NCBI RefSeq assembly: GCF_038561965.1 | Contig: NZ_CP139348.1 | Coordinates: 682,001-746,000, forward strand | Source of the DNA: Stutzerimonas stutzeri | Lineage (GTDB): Bacteria; Pseudomonadota; Gammaproteobacteria; Pseudomonadales; Pseudomonadaceae | Direction: 5' to 3' | DNA length: 64,000 bases | Program-made: the position numbers and the translations under genes | Shown here: piece after piece, positions 33,422-42,018 of the stretch | Numbering within the stretch: the first letter of the stretch is position 1 | Layout: each line of letters opens with the position of its first letter | Notes under the pieces: generated by a model | The model's database searches: none | Seen by the model: only the letters and a program-made list of their open reading frames with translations | Told to the model about the DNA's origin: nothing

Positions 33422-34270
33422 ATGCCGAATCTTACCCTTGCCGATCTAACTGCCGAAATCGAGGCCAACGTGCGCCGAGCGCTAACCGAAGATGTCGGTA
33501 GCGGCGACATCACCGCGCAATTGATTCCAGCCGAGCGCTTGGCTCACGCCTCGGTCATTACCCGCGAGGCGGCAGTAGTGAGCGGTACCGCTTGGGTTGA
33601 CGCTGTGTTCAGGCAGGTCGACCCGCGCGTCGCGGTCCATTGGCAGGTTGCAGATGGCGACTGGGTCGAAGCCGATCGGGTGTTGTTCCATCTCGAGGGC
33701 CCTGCGCGCGCATTGCTCACTGGCGAGCGCAGCGCTTTGAACTTCCTGCAGATGCTCTCCGGAGTGGCGACGCGCTGCAGGCAGTATGCCGATATGGTCA
33801 AAGGCACTGGCGTGCGCTTGCTCGATACGCGCAAGACGATCCCTGGCCTGCGTCTGGCGCAGAAGTATGCGGTCACCTGCGGTGGCTGCCATAACCATCG
33901 GATCGGTCTTCACGACGCCTTCCTGATCAAAGAAAACCACATTGCCGCTTGCGGCGGTATCGCCGAGGCGGTTGCCGCTGCGCAACGCATCGCGCCGGGC
34001 AAGCCGGTGGAGATAGAAGTGGAGAGTCTGGATGAGCTCGAGCAGGCGCTGCGAGCTGGCGCCGATATCGTCATGCTGGATGAGCTCAGTCTGGACGACA
34101 TGCGCACTGCGGTCGCGATTACTGCAGGCCGGGCCAAACTGGAGGCGTCGGGCGGCATCAGCGATGAGACGCTGCGCAGCGTGGCGGAAACAGGCGTGGA
34201 TTACATCTCCATCGGCGCGCTGACCAAGCATGTGCGTGCCGTGGATCTGTCGATGCGGTTGCGTCAGTAG
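33422..34270 (+). CDS. nadC: Quinolinate phosphoribosyltransferase (nicotinate-nucleotide pyrophosphorylase)
   Basis: Converts quinolinate and PRPP to nicotinate mononucleotide in de novo NAD synthesis. 282 aa from the ATG at 33422 (GAGGAG upstream), the start that matches the family (MPNLTLADLTAEIEANVRRAL). The substrate-binding motifs DTRKTIPGLRLAQKYAV and GCHNHRIGLHDAFLIKENHI are intact, and the C-terminal barrel ends with the GGI and IGALTKH phosphate-binding loops. It is divergent from DUF1631. Confidence 0.97.
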   Translation: MPNLTLADLTAEIEANVRRALTEDVGSGDITAQLIPAERLAHASVITREAAVVSGTAWVDAVFRQVDPRVAVHWQVADGDWVEADRVLFHLEGPARALLTGERSALNFLQMLSGVATRCRQYADMVKGTGVRLLDTRKTIPGLRLAQKYAVTCGGCHNHRIGLHDAFLIKENHIAACGGIAEAVAAAQRIAPGKPVEIEVESLDELEQALRAGADIVMLDELSLDDMRTAVAITAGRAKLEASGGISDETLRSVAETGVDYISIGALTKHVRAVDLSMRLRQ

Positions 34271-34287
34271 GCGGGGCGCATTGCGGT

Positions 34288-34312
34288 GCCTGGCGCAGCA
34301 ACTGCGCCAGGC
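34288..34312. terminator. Hairpin between convergent nadC and YhcB gene
   Basis: A perfect 11-bp inverted repeat (34288-34298 with 34302-34312, arm GCCTGGCGCAG) with a 3-base loop fills the 49-bp gap between two convergent genes. No T run follows. Confidence 0.55.
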
Positions 34313-34319
34313 GAGGCGG

Positions 34320-34751
34320 TCATTGGCGGCTCTTCAGGCCGAAGTTTTCGTGCAGTGTGCCAGGGGTGTCGTCGCCTTTCGGCGCGTAGTCCTTGGGCGG
34401 CTCGGTGAACGCAGGCGATGACAGGCGCTCGCGGGTGCCATGGTTTTCCTCGCTGTGCAAGGTTGCCATCAGGCGCTGGCGGGTCTGCTCGTCGAGCGCA
34501 AGGCGATTGGCGCCGTCGGACAGGTGATCCTGAATGTCCTGATAGTTGTTGGTCAGTTTGCGTAGCAGGCTGGCCGTGGTGTTGAAGTGAGTAACTACCT
34601 CACTCTGATAGGTGTCGAAGCGCTCTTGCAGGTCATCGACCTGACTCTGTGTACGGTTGGGTGCGCTGTTGCGCGCCACCAGGTAACCGATGGCGATGCC
34701 GGCGATCAGGCCGACGATCGGGAGCAACCAGGTCGCGAGGGTCTGTTCCAC
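34320..34751 (-). CDS. zapG: YhcB/ZapG (DUF1043) cell-division-associated membrane protein
   Basis: A 143-aa protein with one N-terminal transmembrane helix (about 8-27, LLPIVGLIAGIAIGYLVAR), a coiled coil (about 35-95, RFDTYQSEVVTHFNTTASLL) and a polar C-terminus with PKDYAPK, like E. coli YhcB, which links cell growth and the divisome. The GTG at 34751 was chosen because GGAAGGA stands just upstream and the N-terminus then matches the family; the frame continues to 34817 without a good start. Confidence 0.82.
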   Translation of the reverse strand: MEQTLATWLLPIVGLIAGIAIGYLVARNSAPNRTQSQVDDLQERFDTYQSEVVTHFNTTASLLRKLTNNYQDIQDHLSDGANRLALDEQTRQRLMATLHSEENHGTRERLSSPAFTEPPKDYAPKGDDTPGTLHENFGLKSRQ

Positions 34752-34889
34752 GAGTCCTTCCTCTATATAAACGGCTGTGCTTACGTTAACGTCTCGTACC
34801 TGCTCTGTATACCGCAACGCGAGGCGGCGGTTGTTGGCAGCTAGTTAGCAAGACGAGTCGACTCGTCCCAAGGTCACGGAGTTCCTGCT

Positions 34890-35516
34890 TTGTTGAAACG
34901 TGAAACCCCTCTCTCTCTCGACGGCCCCTGCGGGGCGCTGGAAGCCTTGTACTTCGATCAACCGCAGGCTGTTGGACTGGCGCTGATCTGTCATCCGAAC
35001 CCGGTCAAGGGCGGCACCATGCTGAACAAGGTCGTATCGACCCTGCAGCGCACTGCGCGGGATGCTGGCTACAGCACGCTGCGCTTCAACTATCGCGGCG
35101 TGGGCGCCAGTGCCGGTGCCCACGATATGGTCGAGGGCGAGGTGGATGATGCCGAGGCCGTGTTGCGCTGGCTACGGCAGCAGCATCCCGACCTGCCATT
35201 GACGTTGTTGGGGTTCTCGTTCGGTGGCTTCGTCGCTGCTAGTCTGGCGTCGCGCCTGAAAGCCGAAGGTCAGAAAGTGCAACGTCTGCTGATGGTGGCG
35301 CCGGCCGTTACACGGCTTGACGCGCTGGTGTTGGCCGATGATTGCCAACTGACCGTCATCCAGCCGGAGCAGGACGAGGTGATCGATGCCGAGTCGGTGT
35401 ATGCCTTTTCCGCCGCGCTGCAGCACCCCCACGAGCTGCTGAAAGTGGCAGAATGCGGCCACTTTTTTCACGGCAAGCTGGTTGAGCTGAAAGCGCTGGT
35501 CGCACCACGCCTCTAG
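34890..35516 (+). CDS. Alpha/beta hydrolase, YfhR/DUF-type
   Basis: A 208-aa cytoplasmic alpha/beta hydrolase. The conserved oxyanion/HPNP motif ICHPNPVKGGTMLNKVV, the fold motif RFNYRGVGAS, the nucleophile elbow GFSFGG (Ser near 108) and the catalytic His in ECGHFFHGKL near the C-terminus are intact; the acid is probably the Asp in PEQDEVID. Substrate unknown. The start is a TTG (34890 or 34893), weakly supported. The block with zapG upstream and trpS-zapE downstream matches an order I recall from P. aeruginosa. Confidence 0.8.
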   Translation: MLKRETPLSLDGPCGALEALYFDQPQAVGLALICHPNPVKGGTMLNKVVSTLQRTARDAGYSTLRFNYRGVGASAGAHDMVEGEVDDAEAVLRWLRQQHPDLPLTLLGFSFGGFVAASLASRLKAEGQKVQRLLMVAPAVTRLDALVLADDCQLTVIQPEQDEVIDAESVYAFSAALQHPHELLKVAECGHFFHGKLVELKALVAPRL

Positions 35517-35561
35517 CCGCTGCTTTCGTTCTTCAGTGCGCAACGATCGAGATACAGCTGA

Positions 35562-36920
35562 ATGACTACCCGAATCCTTACCGGTATCACGACCACCGGC
35601 ACACCGCACCTGGGCAACTACGCCGGTGCGATTCGCCCGGCGGTCCGCGCAAGCCGTGACGCGGCTGCCGATTCTTTCTATTTTCTGGCCGACTACCACG
35701 CGCTGATCAAGTGCGACGACCCGCTGCGCATTCAGCGTTCGCGCCTGGAGATTGCCGCGACCTGGCTGGCTTGTGGCCTCGATGCCGAGCGCGTGACCTT
35801 CTATCGTCAGTCCGATGTTCCGGAAATTCCCGAGTTGACTTGGCTGCTTACCTGCGTCACCGCCAAGGGCCTGCTCAACCGCGCGCATGCTTACAAGGCC
35901 TCGGTGGACAAGAACGTCGAGAACGGCGAGGACCCGGATGCTGGCGTAACCATGGGGCTTTACAGCTATCCAGTACTGATGGCAGCGGACATCCTCATGT
36001 TCAACGCACACAAGGTGCCGGTTGGCCGCGATCAGATTCAGCACGTGGAAATGGCACGTGACATCGCCCAGCGCTTCAACCACCTGTTCGGTCAGGGACG
36101 TGAGTTCTTCACCTTGCCGGAAGCGGTGATCGAGGAGGGCGTCGCGACGTTGCCCGGCCTCGATGGGCGCAAGATGTCGAAGAGTTACGACAATACGATT
36201 CCTCTATTCGGTAGCGCCAAAGAGCTGAAGGCGGCAATCGCACGCATCGTCACCGACTCGCGGCTGCCGGGCGAGCCTAAAGATCCGGACAGCTCGCACC
36301 TGTTCACGCTGTACCAGGCATTCGCCACCGCGCAGCAGCAGGCCGATTTCCGCCAGGAGCTGGTCGGCGGGCTGGCCTGGGGCGATGCCAAGCAACGTCT
36401 GTTCGAGCTGCTCGACAACGAGCTGGGCGAGGCGCGTGAGCTGTATCACCAGCTCATCACCAAGCCCGCCGAGCTGGAGGACATCCTCCAGGCGGGCGCT
36501 GCCAAAGCGCGCCGGATCGCCACGCCCTTCCTCAGCGAGCTGCGTGAGGCAGTCGGGCTGCGCAACTTCCGCAGTGAACTGAATAGCGCAGCGCCAGCCA
36601 AGAAGAAGTCGAGCAAGGTCGCGCGCTTCGCCAGCTTCCGCGAGCCCGACGGTGCCTTCCGCTTCCGGTTCTTCGCGGCCGATGGCGAAGAATTGCTGCT
36701 GTCCCGTCCGTTGAGCAATCCGAAGGCGATCGGCAGCTTGACCCAGCGGCTGATCGCCGGCGGACCGGATGCGCTGGAACTTCGCGAGGACGAAGGCGAT
36801 CAATTCACTCTGTGGCTGGACGACGAATGCGTCGCCGACAGCCCGCACTACGCGAGCGCCGAGGCGCTCGATGCGGCCATGCTGCGGGTGCGCGAAGCGC
36901 TGGCCACACTGGTCGAGTAA
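35562..36920 (+). CDS. trpS: Tryptophanyl-tRNA synthetase with C-terminal YegP-like extension
   Basis: Class I aminoacyl-tRNA synthetase that charges tRNA-Trp. 452 aa, against about 330 for the minimal enzyme. HIGH-type motif TPHLGNYAG near residue 15 and KMSKS (GRKMSKSYDN) near residue 205 are intact. Residues from about 350 on are extra: two beta-beta-alpha units (FASFREPDGAFRFRFFAADGEE... and DQFTLWLDDECVADS...) that resemble the YegP/DUF1508 fold. Such long TrpRS occur in other pseudomonads as I recall. Role of the extension unknown. Followed by a hairpin and zapE. Confidence 0.94.
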   Translation: MTTRILTGITTTGTPHLGNYAGAIRPAVRASRDAAADSFYFLADYHALIKCDDPLRIQRSRLEIAATWLACGLDAERVTFYRQSDVPEIPELTWLLTCVTAKGLLNRAHAYKASVDKNVENGEDPDAGVTMGLYSYPVLMAADILMFNAHKVPVGRDQIQHVEMARDIAQRFNHLFGQGREFFTLPEAVIEEGVATLPGLDGRKMSKSYDNTIPLFGSAKELKAAIARIVTDSRLPGEPKDPDSSHLFTLYQAFATAQQQADFRQELVGGLAWGDAKQRLFELLDNELGEARELYHQLITKPAELEDILQAGAAKARRIATPFLSELREAVGLRNFRSELNSAAPAKKKSSKVARFASFREPDGAFRFRFFAADGEELLLSRPLSNPKAIGSLTQRLIAGGPDALELREDEGDQFTLWLDDECVADSPHYASAEALDAAMLRVREALATLVE

Positions 36921-36935
36921 GGCGCTGCTGCCAAG

Positions 36936-36964
36936 GCGGAACGCACCGACTGGCTGCGTTCCGC
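36936..36964 (+). terminator. Hairpin after trpS
   Basis: GCGGAACGCA (36936-36945) pairs perfectly with TGCGTTCCGC (36955-36964) around a 9-base loop. No T run follows, so termination would be weak or Rho-assisted. Confidence 0.45.
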
Positions 36965-37089
36965 TGCCTCGCGACGATCTCCATGAACGGGTGTGCCACG
37001 AGGGCTGACGCTTGAACGACCTGAGTAAATTGCCAACCACCGAGGGCGCGGCTAAAGTGTCGGCCCCGTTTCACTACCCAGACTCCGCC

Positions 37090-38184
37090 ATGACCCCTCT
37101 TGAGCGCTATCAGGCCGACCTGAAACGTCCTGACTTCTTCCACGATGCGGCCCAGGAAAACGCGGTGCGTCATCTGCAGCGTCTGTATGACGACCTGGTG
37201 GCCGACGATCGCAGCAAGAGCGGCCTGCTCGGCAAGCTGTTCGGCAAGAAACAGCAGGAGCCGATCAGAGGCATCTACTTCTGGGGCGGCGTTGGCCGCG
37301 GCAAGACCTACCTGGTCGATACCTTCTTCGATGCGCTGCCGTTCAAGCAGAAAACGCGTACGCACTTTCACCGTTTCATGAAACGCGTGCACGAGGAAAT
37401 GAGAACCCTCAAGGGCGAGAAGAACCCGCTGACCATCATCGGTAAACGCTTCGCCGATGAGTCGCGAGTGATCTGCTTCGACGAGTTCTTCGTGTCCGAT
37501 ATCACCGACGCGATGATCCTCGCCACGCTGCTCGACGAGCTGTTCAAGAACGGCGTCAGCCTGGTGGCGACATCCAACATCGTCCCGGACGGTCTGTACA
37601 AGGACGGCCTGCAGCGTGCGCGCTTCCTGCCGGCGATCGAGCTGCTGAAGAAGCACACCGAGATCGTCAACGTCGACAGTGGCATCGACTACCGCCTGCG
37701 AGCCCTGGAACAGGCCGAACTGTTCCACTTTCCGCTCGACACCGAGGCGGAGCAGAGCCTGGAGCGCAGCTTCAAGAGCCTGCTCCCGGAAAACTGCCGG
37801 GTGGTCAACGATGACGGGCTGATGATCGAAAACCGCGAGATCCGCGCGGTGAAGACCGGCAACGACGTGGCCTGGTTCGAGTTCCGTGAGCTGTGCGACG
37901 GACCCCGCAGCCAGAACGACTACATCGAACTGGGCAAGATATTCGGCGCGATCCTGCTGGCCAACGTCGAGCAGATGAACGTGGCCAAGGACGACATGGC
38001 GCGCCGCTTCATCAATCTGGTGGACGAGTTCTACGACCGCAACGTCAAGCTCATCATCTCCGCTGAGGTCGAACTCAAGGACCTCTATACCGGTGGCCGC
38101 CTGGAGTTCGAATTCCAGCGCACCTTGAGCCGCTTGCTGGAGATGCAATCCCACGAATACCTGTCGCGGCCGCACAAGCCCTGA
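37090..38184 (+). CDS. zapE: Cell division ATPase ZapE (AFG1 family)
   Basis: AFG1-type AAA+ ATPase that binds and destabilises FtsZ polymers in E. coli during constriction. 364 aa from the ATG at 37090 (MTPLERYQADL), which matches family N-termini; an upstream in-frame start at 37012 is not supported. Walker A GGVGRGKTYLVDTFF near residue 65 and Walker B ICFDEFFVSDI near 130 are intact, as are the AFG1 motifs HFHRFM and ATSNIVPDGLYKDGLQR. It is separated from the trpS stop by 169 bases. Confidence 0.93.
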   Translation: MTPLERYQADLKRPDFFHDAAQENAVRHLQRLYDDLVADDRSKSGLLGKLFGKKQQEPIRGIYFWGGVGRGKTYLVDTFFDALPFKQKTRTHFHRFMKRVHEEMRTLKGEKNPLTIIGKRFADESRVICFDEFFVSDITDAMILATLLDELFKNGVSLVATSNIVPDGLYKDGLQRARFLPAIELLKKHTEIVNVDSGIDYRLRALEQAELFHFPLDTEAEQSLERSFKSLLPENCRVVNDDGLMIENREIRAVKTGNDVAWFEFRELCDGPRSQNDYIELGKIFGAILLANVEQMNVAKDDMARRFINLVDEFYDRNVKLIISAEVELKDLYTGGRLEFEFQRTLSRLLEMQSHEYLSRPHKP

Positions 38185-38192
38185 CAAGACTT

Positions 38193-38221
38193 TGGCCGCG
38201 AGGAGCAGTTCTTCGCGGCCA
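38193..38221 (+). terminator. Hairpin after zapE
   Basis: A perfect 9-bp stem (38193-38201 with 38213-38221, arm TGGCCGCGA) with an 11-base loop, nine bases after the zapE stop. Confidence 0.45.
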
Positions 38222-38242
38222 CGGAGCATCGGCACTTCGCCT

Positions 38243-38280
38243 TTGTAGCAGCCGTCTCGACCGCGAATCGGCTGCGAGCG
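38243..38280. repeat. Degenerate REP-like palindrome
   Basis: GCAGCCG (38248-38254) and CGGCTGC (38269-38275) flank GACCGCGAA in a context (TGTAGCAGCCGTCTCGAC) that resembles Pseudomonas REP elements (typically TGTAGGAGC...). Only one imperfect copy is seen. It lies in the convergent gap between zapE and the GlxA-type regulator. Confidence 0.35.
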
Positions 38281-38361
38281 GTTGGAAGACTGCTTCTGTA
38301 AGCCATCCCGCTCGACGTCACCTCTACGAGATAGCAGCCCCTTGGCTTTCCGCGTCTGTCC

Positions 38362-39351
38362 CTATGACTCTGGCCGGTACTTCTGCCGATAGTGATTGGG
38401 CGACAGCTCGGTGTGCTGGCGGAACAGGCGGGCGAAGAAGCTGGCGTCGTCGTATCCCACTTCGTAGCTGATGGTCTTGATGCTCTTGCCTGTGGTGGCG
38501 AGCAGGCTTTTAGCCGTCTCGATGCGCAGCCGCTGCAGGTAATGCAGCGGCTTGTCACCAGTGGCTGCCTGAAAGCGCCGCATGAAATTGCGAATGCTCA
38601 TGCCATGCTGACGGGCAACATCCTCGAAGCGGAATTTCTCAGCGAAGTTCGCCTCCAGCCACTCCTGGATCTGCAGGATTCGCGTATCCAGGTGCAGCTT
38701 CTGCCCGCCGAAACCCAGCCGGCCCGGACTGTAGCTGCGTTGCAATTCGAACAGCACATCGCGGGCCATGCCTTGGGCTACATGCGCGCCGCAGAAGCGC
38801 TCCACCAGGTACATGTACAGGTCGCAGGCCGAGGTCGTGCCGCCGGCACAGTAGAGGTTGTCGCTGTCGGTGAGGTGCTTGTCGGCGCTGAAGGTCACGC
38901 CGGGAAAGCGTCCGGCGAAGTCATTGGCGAAGCGCCAGTGCGTGGTTGCTTCCCGACCCTCCAGCAGGCCAGCCTGGGCCATCCAGAAGACTCCGGTGGC
39001 TTCGCCGCAGATGACGCTGCCGGCAGCGTGGCGCTCACGCAGCCAGGGGGAGACTTCCGGGTACTGCGCGCAGAGCGAATCGAAATCACCCCAGAAGGCC
39101 GGCAGGATCACCATATCCGCTGCATTCAGCAGGCCGTCCACCGCTATGCCTGTGCCGCTGAAGGTGTTTACGCCATGGCCGTCGGGGCTGACCAGGCGGG
39201 TTTCGAAAGCAGGGGTGAGGTCAAGGCCGAGCTGCTTGCCATAGCGCAGGCTGGCCATGTGAAAGAAATCTTTGGCCTGCATGAGCGTCGAGGCGAACAC
39301 TCCTTCGGTGGCCAGTATGCTGACGTGTTTGATCGAGGCGAGGTTGGGCAT
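38362..39351 (-). CDS. GlxA-family transcriptional regulator (DJ-1/PfpI + AraC HTH)
   Basis: A 329-aa regulator. The N-terminal half (about 8-185) is a class I glutamine-amidotransferase-like domain, in which the Cys position is CGEATGVFW (Cys in GEATG region) and acts as ligand-binding rather than catalytic in the family. The C-terminal half (about 225-325) is an AraC HTH with FRFEDVARQHGMSIRNFMRRF and YEVGYDDASFFARLFRQHTELSP. Relatives regulate amine or amino-acid catabolism (e.g. GbdR-, ArgR-, CdhR-like); the ligand here is unknown. It is divergent from nfi. Confidence 0.88.
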   Translation of the reverse strand: MPNLASIKHVSILATEGVFASTLMQAKDFFHMASLRYGKQLGLDLTPAFETRLVSPDGHGVNTFSGTGIAVDGLLNAADMVILPAFWGDFDSLCAQYPEVSPWLRERHAAGSVICGEATGVFWMAQAGLLEGREATTHWRFANDFAGRFPGVTFSADKHLTDSDNLYCAGGTTSACDLYMYLVERFCGAHVAQGMARDVLFELQRSYSPGRLGFGGQKLHLDTRILQIQEWLEANFAEKFRFEDVARQHGMSIRNFMRRFQAATGDKPLHYLQRLRIETAKSLLATTGKSIKTISYEVGYDDASFFARLFRQHTELSPNHYRQKYRPES

Positions 39352-39507
39352 GCGATTCTAATTATTGTGTGGAATAACAGGGTAAAACGGCCGTTCGGCG
39401 GCTGGAGCGTCCTATTTTTCCACAGCGCTGTCCAGTCTGAACTGCTACGGCGAGGCTGAACCGTTGCACCGGCATAGCGTCGAACCGCTGATGCACAGGA
39501 GCAAATC

Positions 39508-40236
39508 ATGAGCGAAACCAATTCGTATCCCGTTGCCCCGTTCGGCGATTGGGATGGCAGCCCGGCAGCCGCCCGAGCGATGCAACAGGGCTTGGCCTCG
39601 CAGGTGCGGCTGCAGGACGACTTTCCCCCATTGCGCTTGATTGCCGGGGTGGATGTGGGCTTTGAAGAAGGCGGCAGCATTACCCGCGCAGCCGCGGTGC
39701 TGCTGGATGCCGATACACTCGAACTGGTCGGCAGCAGCCTGGCGCGAGTTCCGACCAACATGCCCTACATTCCCGGCCTGCTGTCGTTTCGCGAGCTACC
39801 GGCAGTCTTGCAAGCGCTCGCCGAACTGCCTGCAGTCCCCGATCTGATCTTTTCCGACGGCCACGGTATTGCCCATCCTCGGCGCCTGGGGATCGCCGCG
39901 CATCTGGGCGTGGTGACCGGCCTGCCCACCATCGGCGTGGCGAAGAAGCTGCTCACAGGCGAGCATGATGAACTCGACCTGATGCGCGGTGCGCAGGTGG
40001 CGTTGCGCGACAAGAAGACTGGCGAAGTGATCGGCTGCGTACTGCGCAGCAAGGACAAGGTGCGGCCGCTGATCATCTCGCCTGGCAACCGCGTCAGCAT
40101 CGCCACGGCCCCCGAGCTGGTAATGCGCTACCTGACGCGCTATCGCCTGCCCGAACCGACTCGTCTGGCCGATCGGCTGGCCTCGCGGCGGGAGGAAAAG
40201 GCTGCTGCACGCCGCCTGGCCGGCAGCGGCGAGTAA
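39508..40236 (+). CDS. nfi: Endonuclease V
   Basis: Cleaves DNA or RNA near inosine (deaminated adenine) in repair. 242 aa. The catalytic carboxylates lie in AGVDVGF (Asp near 48), RELPA (Glu) and SDGHGIAHPRRLG (Asp); the substrate-wedge region PYIPGLLSFRE and GVAKKLL are intact. Endonuclease V tolerates mismatched and abasic substrates as well. The gene is followed by ampD after a 111-bp gap. Confidence 0.95.
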   Translation: MSETNSYPVAPFGDWDGSPAAARAMQQGLASQVRLQDDFPPLRLIAGVDVGFEEGGSITRAAAVLLDADTLELVGSSLARVPTNMPYIPGLLSFRELPAVLQALAELPAVPDLIFSDGHGIAHPRRLGIAAHLGVVTGLPTIGVAKKLLTGEHDELDLMRGAQVALRDKKTGEVIGCVLRSKDKVRPLIISPGNRVSIATAPELVMRYLTRYRLPEPTRLADRLASRREEKAAARRLAGSGE

Positions 40237-40347
40237 CCGGCGCGCCACTCAGGTTGTAACTGCAATTGCCAACTGCTGCGGCTGCGCTTGCAGGCGTCGT
40301 CTTGCAGGCGCTAGCCTGCGGGCCTGCCGTCAGCATGGACCTTCACA

Positions 40348-40899
40348 ATGCATCTGGATTGCGCCACCGGCTGGTGTCATGGCGTCCGCCACTGCCCGTC
40401 ACCGAACTTCAACCAGCGTCCGGCCTGCGAGATATCCCTGCTGGTGATTCACAACATCAGCCTGCCGCCGGGGCAGTTCGGAACCGGCAAGGTTCAGCAG
40501 TTCTTCCAGAACGTACTGCAGCGCTCTGAGCATCCTTTCTTCGAAGAGATTGCCGAGCTGCAGGTGTCGGCGCATTTTCTCATCGAGCGTGATGGCGCGA
40601 TCACTCAGTTCGTCTCTTCTCTGGATCGTGCCTGGCATGCCGGTGTGTCGTGCTTTGACGGACGCGAGAGCTGCAATGATTTCTCGATCGGCATCGAGCT
40701 GGAGGGGACCGACGATCAACCCTTCAGCGAGGCGCAGTATCAGGCGCTGATCGAACTCTGCCGGATTCTGCAAAGCGCCTATCCGGCCATCACGCCCGAG
40801 CGGGTATGTGGCCACAGCGATATCGCCCCCGGACGCAAGACCGACCCCGGGCCGGCATTCGACTGGCAGCGGTTGCGCGCAGCTTTCATTACCTGCTGA
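40348..40899 (+). CDS. ampD: 1,6-anhydro-N-acetylmuramyl-L-alanine amidase AmpD
   Basis: Cytosolic zinc amidase that cleaves recycled anhydro-muropeptides; loss leads to AmpR-driven beta-lactamase induction. 183 aa. The zinc ligands are in VIHNIS (His34), RAWHAG and GHSDIAPGRKTDPG; the catalytic Glu/Tyr and Lys regions are intact. The ATG at 40348 gives MHLDCATGWCHG, which agrees with family N-termini. ampE follows by 16 bases. Confidence 0.96.
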   Translation: MHLDCATGWCHGVRHCPSPNFNQRPACEISLLVIHNISLPPGQFGTGKVQQFFQNVLQRSEHPFFEEIAELQVSAHFLIERDGAITQFVSSLDRAWHAGVSCFDGRESCNDFSIGIELEGTDDQPFSEAQYQALIELCRILQSAYPAITPERVCGHSDIAPGRKTDPGPAFDWQRLRAAFITC

Positions 40900-40915
40900 C
40901 GAAAGGAAAAGATTG

Positions 40916-41752
40916 ATGAGTTTTCTGGTAATCCTGCTCGTGCTGCTGGTGGACAAGTTTTCCGATTGGCGGCCACGCCTGCAACATGACGGGCCCTTGC
41001 TGGCGCGGCTGCGCCAAGCCGAGACCAGCCCGCGCTTACAGCATTCGCCCTGGCTTGCGTTGCTCCTGCTGGTGCTCCTGCCGGTGCTGCTGCTCGGGCT
41101 GTTGCTGGCAGCACTGGAGCCCTTGTCGTACGGCTGGTTGAGCCTTCCGCTGCATTTGCTGGTATTGCTCTACAGCCTCGGTCGCGGCCACGCGAAATCC
41201 GAACTGGGCGCGTTCCGCGATGCCTGGCGGCGCGGCGATCAGGAGGCCGCGGCGCTGGCCGCCGAACGTGATCTCGGCTTGCTGGGTCAGGACCCACCCA
41301 GTCTGCTGCAGGCGGTGCAAACGCGGCTGCTATGGAAGAGCTACGAGGGCTTCTTCGCCGTCATCTTCTGGTACCTGTTGCTGGGGCCGATGGCGGCGCT
41401 GGCCTACCGGCTGCTGGCGTTGTGCGGCGAACATGCCGAGCGCGAAGGGTTGCGCGAGCGCGCCGATCAGCTGCGGCATGCATTCGACTGGCTGCCGGTG
41501 CGGGTGCTGCTGGGCAGCTTCGCCCTGGTCGGCAACTTCGTCGCCGTCAACCGAGCGTTACTGCACGAACTGCTCAGCTGGGACGCGCCGGCGCGTCGGC
41601 TGCTGGCCGATGCTGGTCCTATGGCTGCTGACCTGTCGCCTGTGATCGATGGCGAGGCGGGTATCGCCCGGCTCGACGAAATCGCCGCGTTGCTGGTACG
41701 CACCCGGGTGTTCTGGTACGCCGTGATCGCCGTCCTGACCATCTTCGCCTGA
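40916..41752 (+). CDS. ampE: AmpE inner-membrane protein
   Basis: A 278-aa polytopic membrane protein co-transcribed with ampD; AmpE is a membrane protein with an ATP-binding motif proposed to be a sensor in beta-lactamase induction. The ATG at 40916 is 16 bases after the ampD stop; an upstream frame overlapping ampD is spurious. Four hydrophobic segments are seen (about 1-12, 45-90, 150-170, 205-225 and a C-terminal helix AVIAVLTIFA). The start MSFLVILLVLLVDKFSDW and GRGHAKSELGAFRDA are typical. Confidence 0.9.
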   Translation: MSFLVILLVLLVDKFSDWRPRLQHDGPLLARLRQAETSPRLQHSPWLALLLLVLLPVLLLGLLLAALEPLSYGWLSLPLHLLVLLYSLGRGHAKSELGAFRDAWRRGDQEAAALAAERDLGLLGQDPPSLLQAVQTRLLWKSYEGFFAVIFWYLLLGPMAALAYRLLALCGEHAEREGLRERADQLRHAFDWLPVRVLLGSFALVGNFVAVNRALLHELLSWDAPARRLLADAGPMAADLSPVIDGEAGIARLDEIAALLVRTRVFWYAVIAVLTIFA

Positions 41753-41898
41753 GCCGAGCAAAGCGCCGGCATAGCTGAATAAGCGGCCATAAAATCGCTG
41801 TATGGCCGTTCTCTATCCAAGCGCTACAACCCGCGGGCCAGACAGCTCGCTGAGCGAATGGAGGGCATGGGTCTGCTGGCTATCATTTAGCCATTACC

Positions 41899-41925
41899 TT
41901 AAGTTACAAATTCCCTTACCGATAT
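41899..41925 (+). promoter_or_regulatory. Sigma28 (FliA) promoter of the chemoreceptor gene
   Basis: TTAAGTTA (41899-41906), an 11-base spacer and ACCGATAT (41918-41925) match the sigma28 consensus (TAAAGTTT, 11 bases, GCCGATAA) at 12 of 16 positions with the exact spacing. A leader of about 85 bases leads to the GTG start. Confidence 0.6.
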
Positions 41926-42018
41926 CCCGTATAACCCGGGCAGATGCACTCTCTGACGAGCCCTGCTGCGCGCTGCAATTGCGTGTAAGCCAAAACCAAT
42001 AAAATTGGGAGACGTCGT

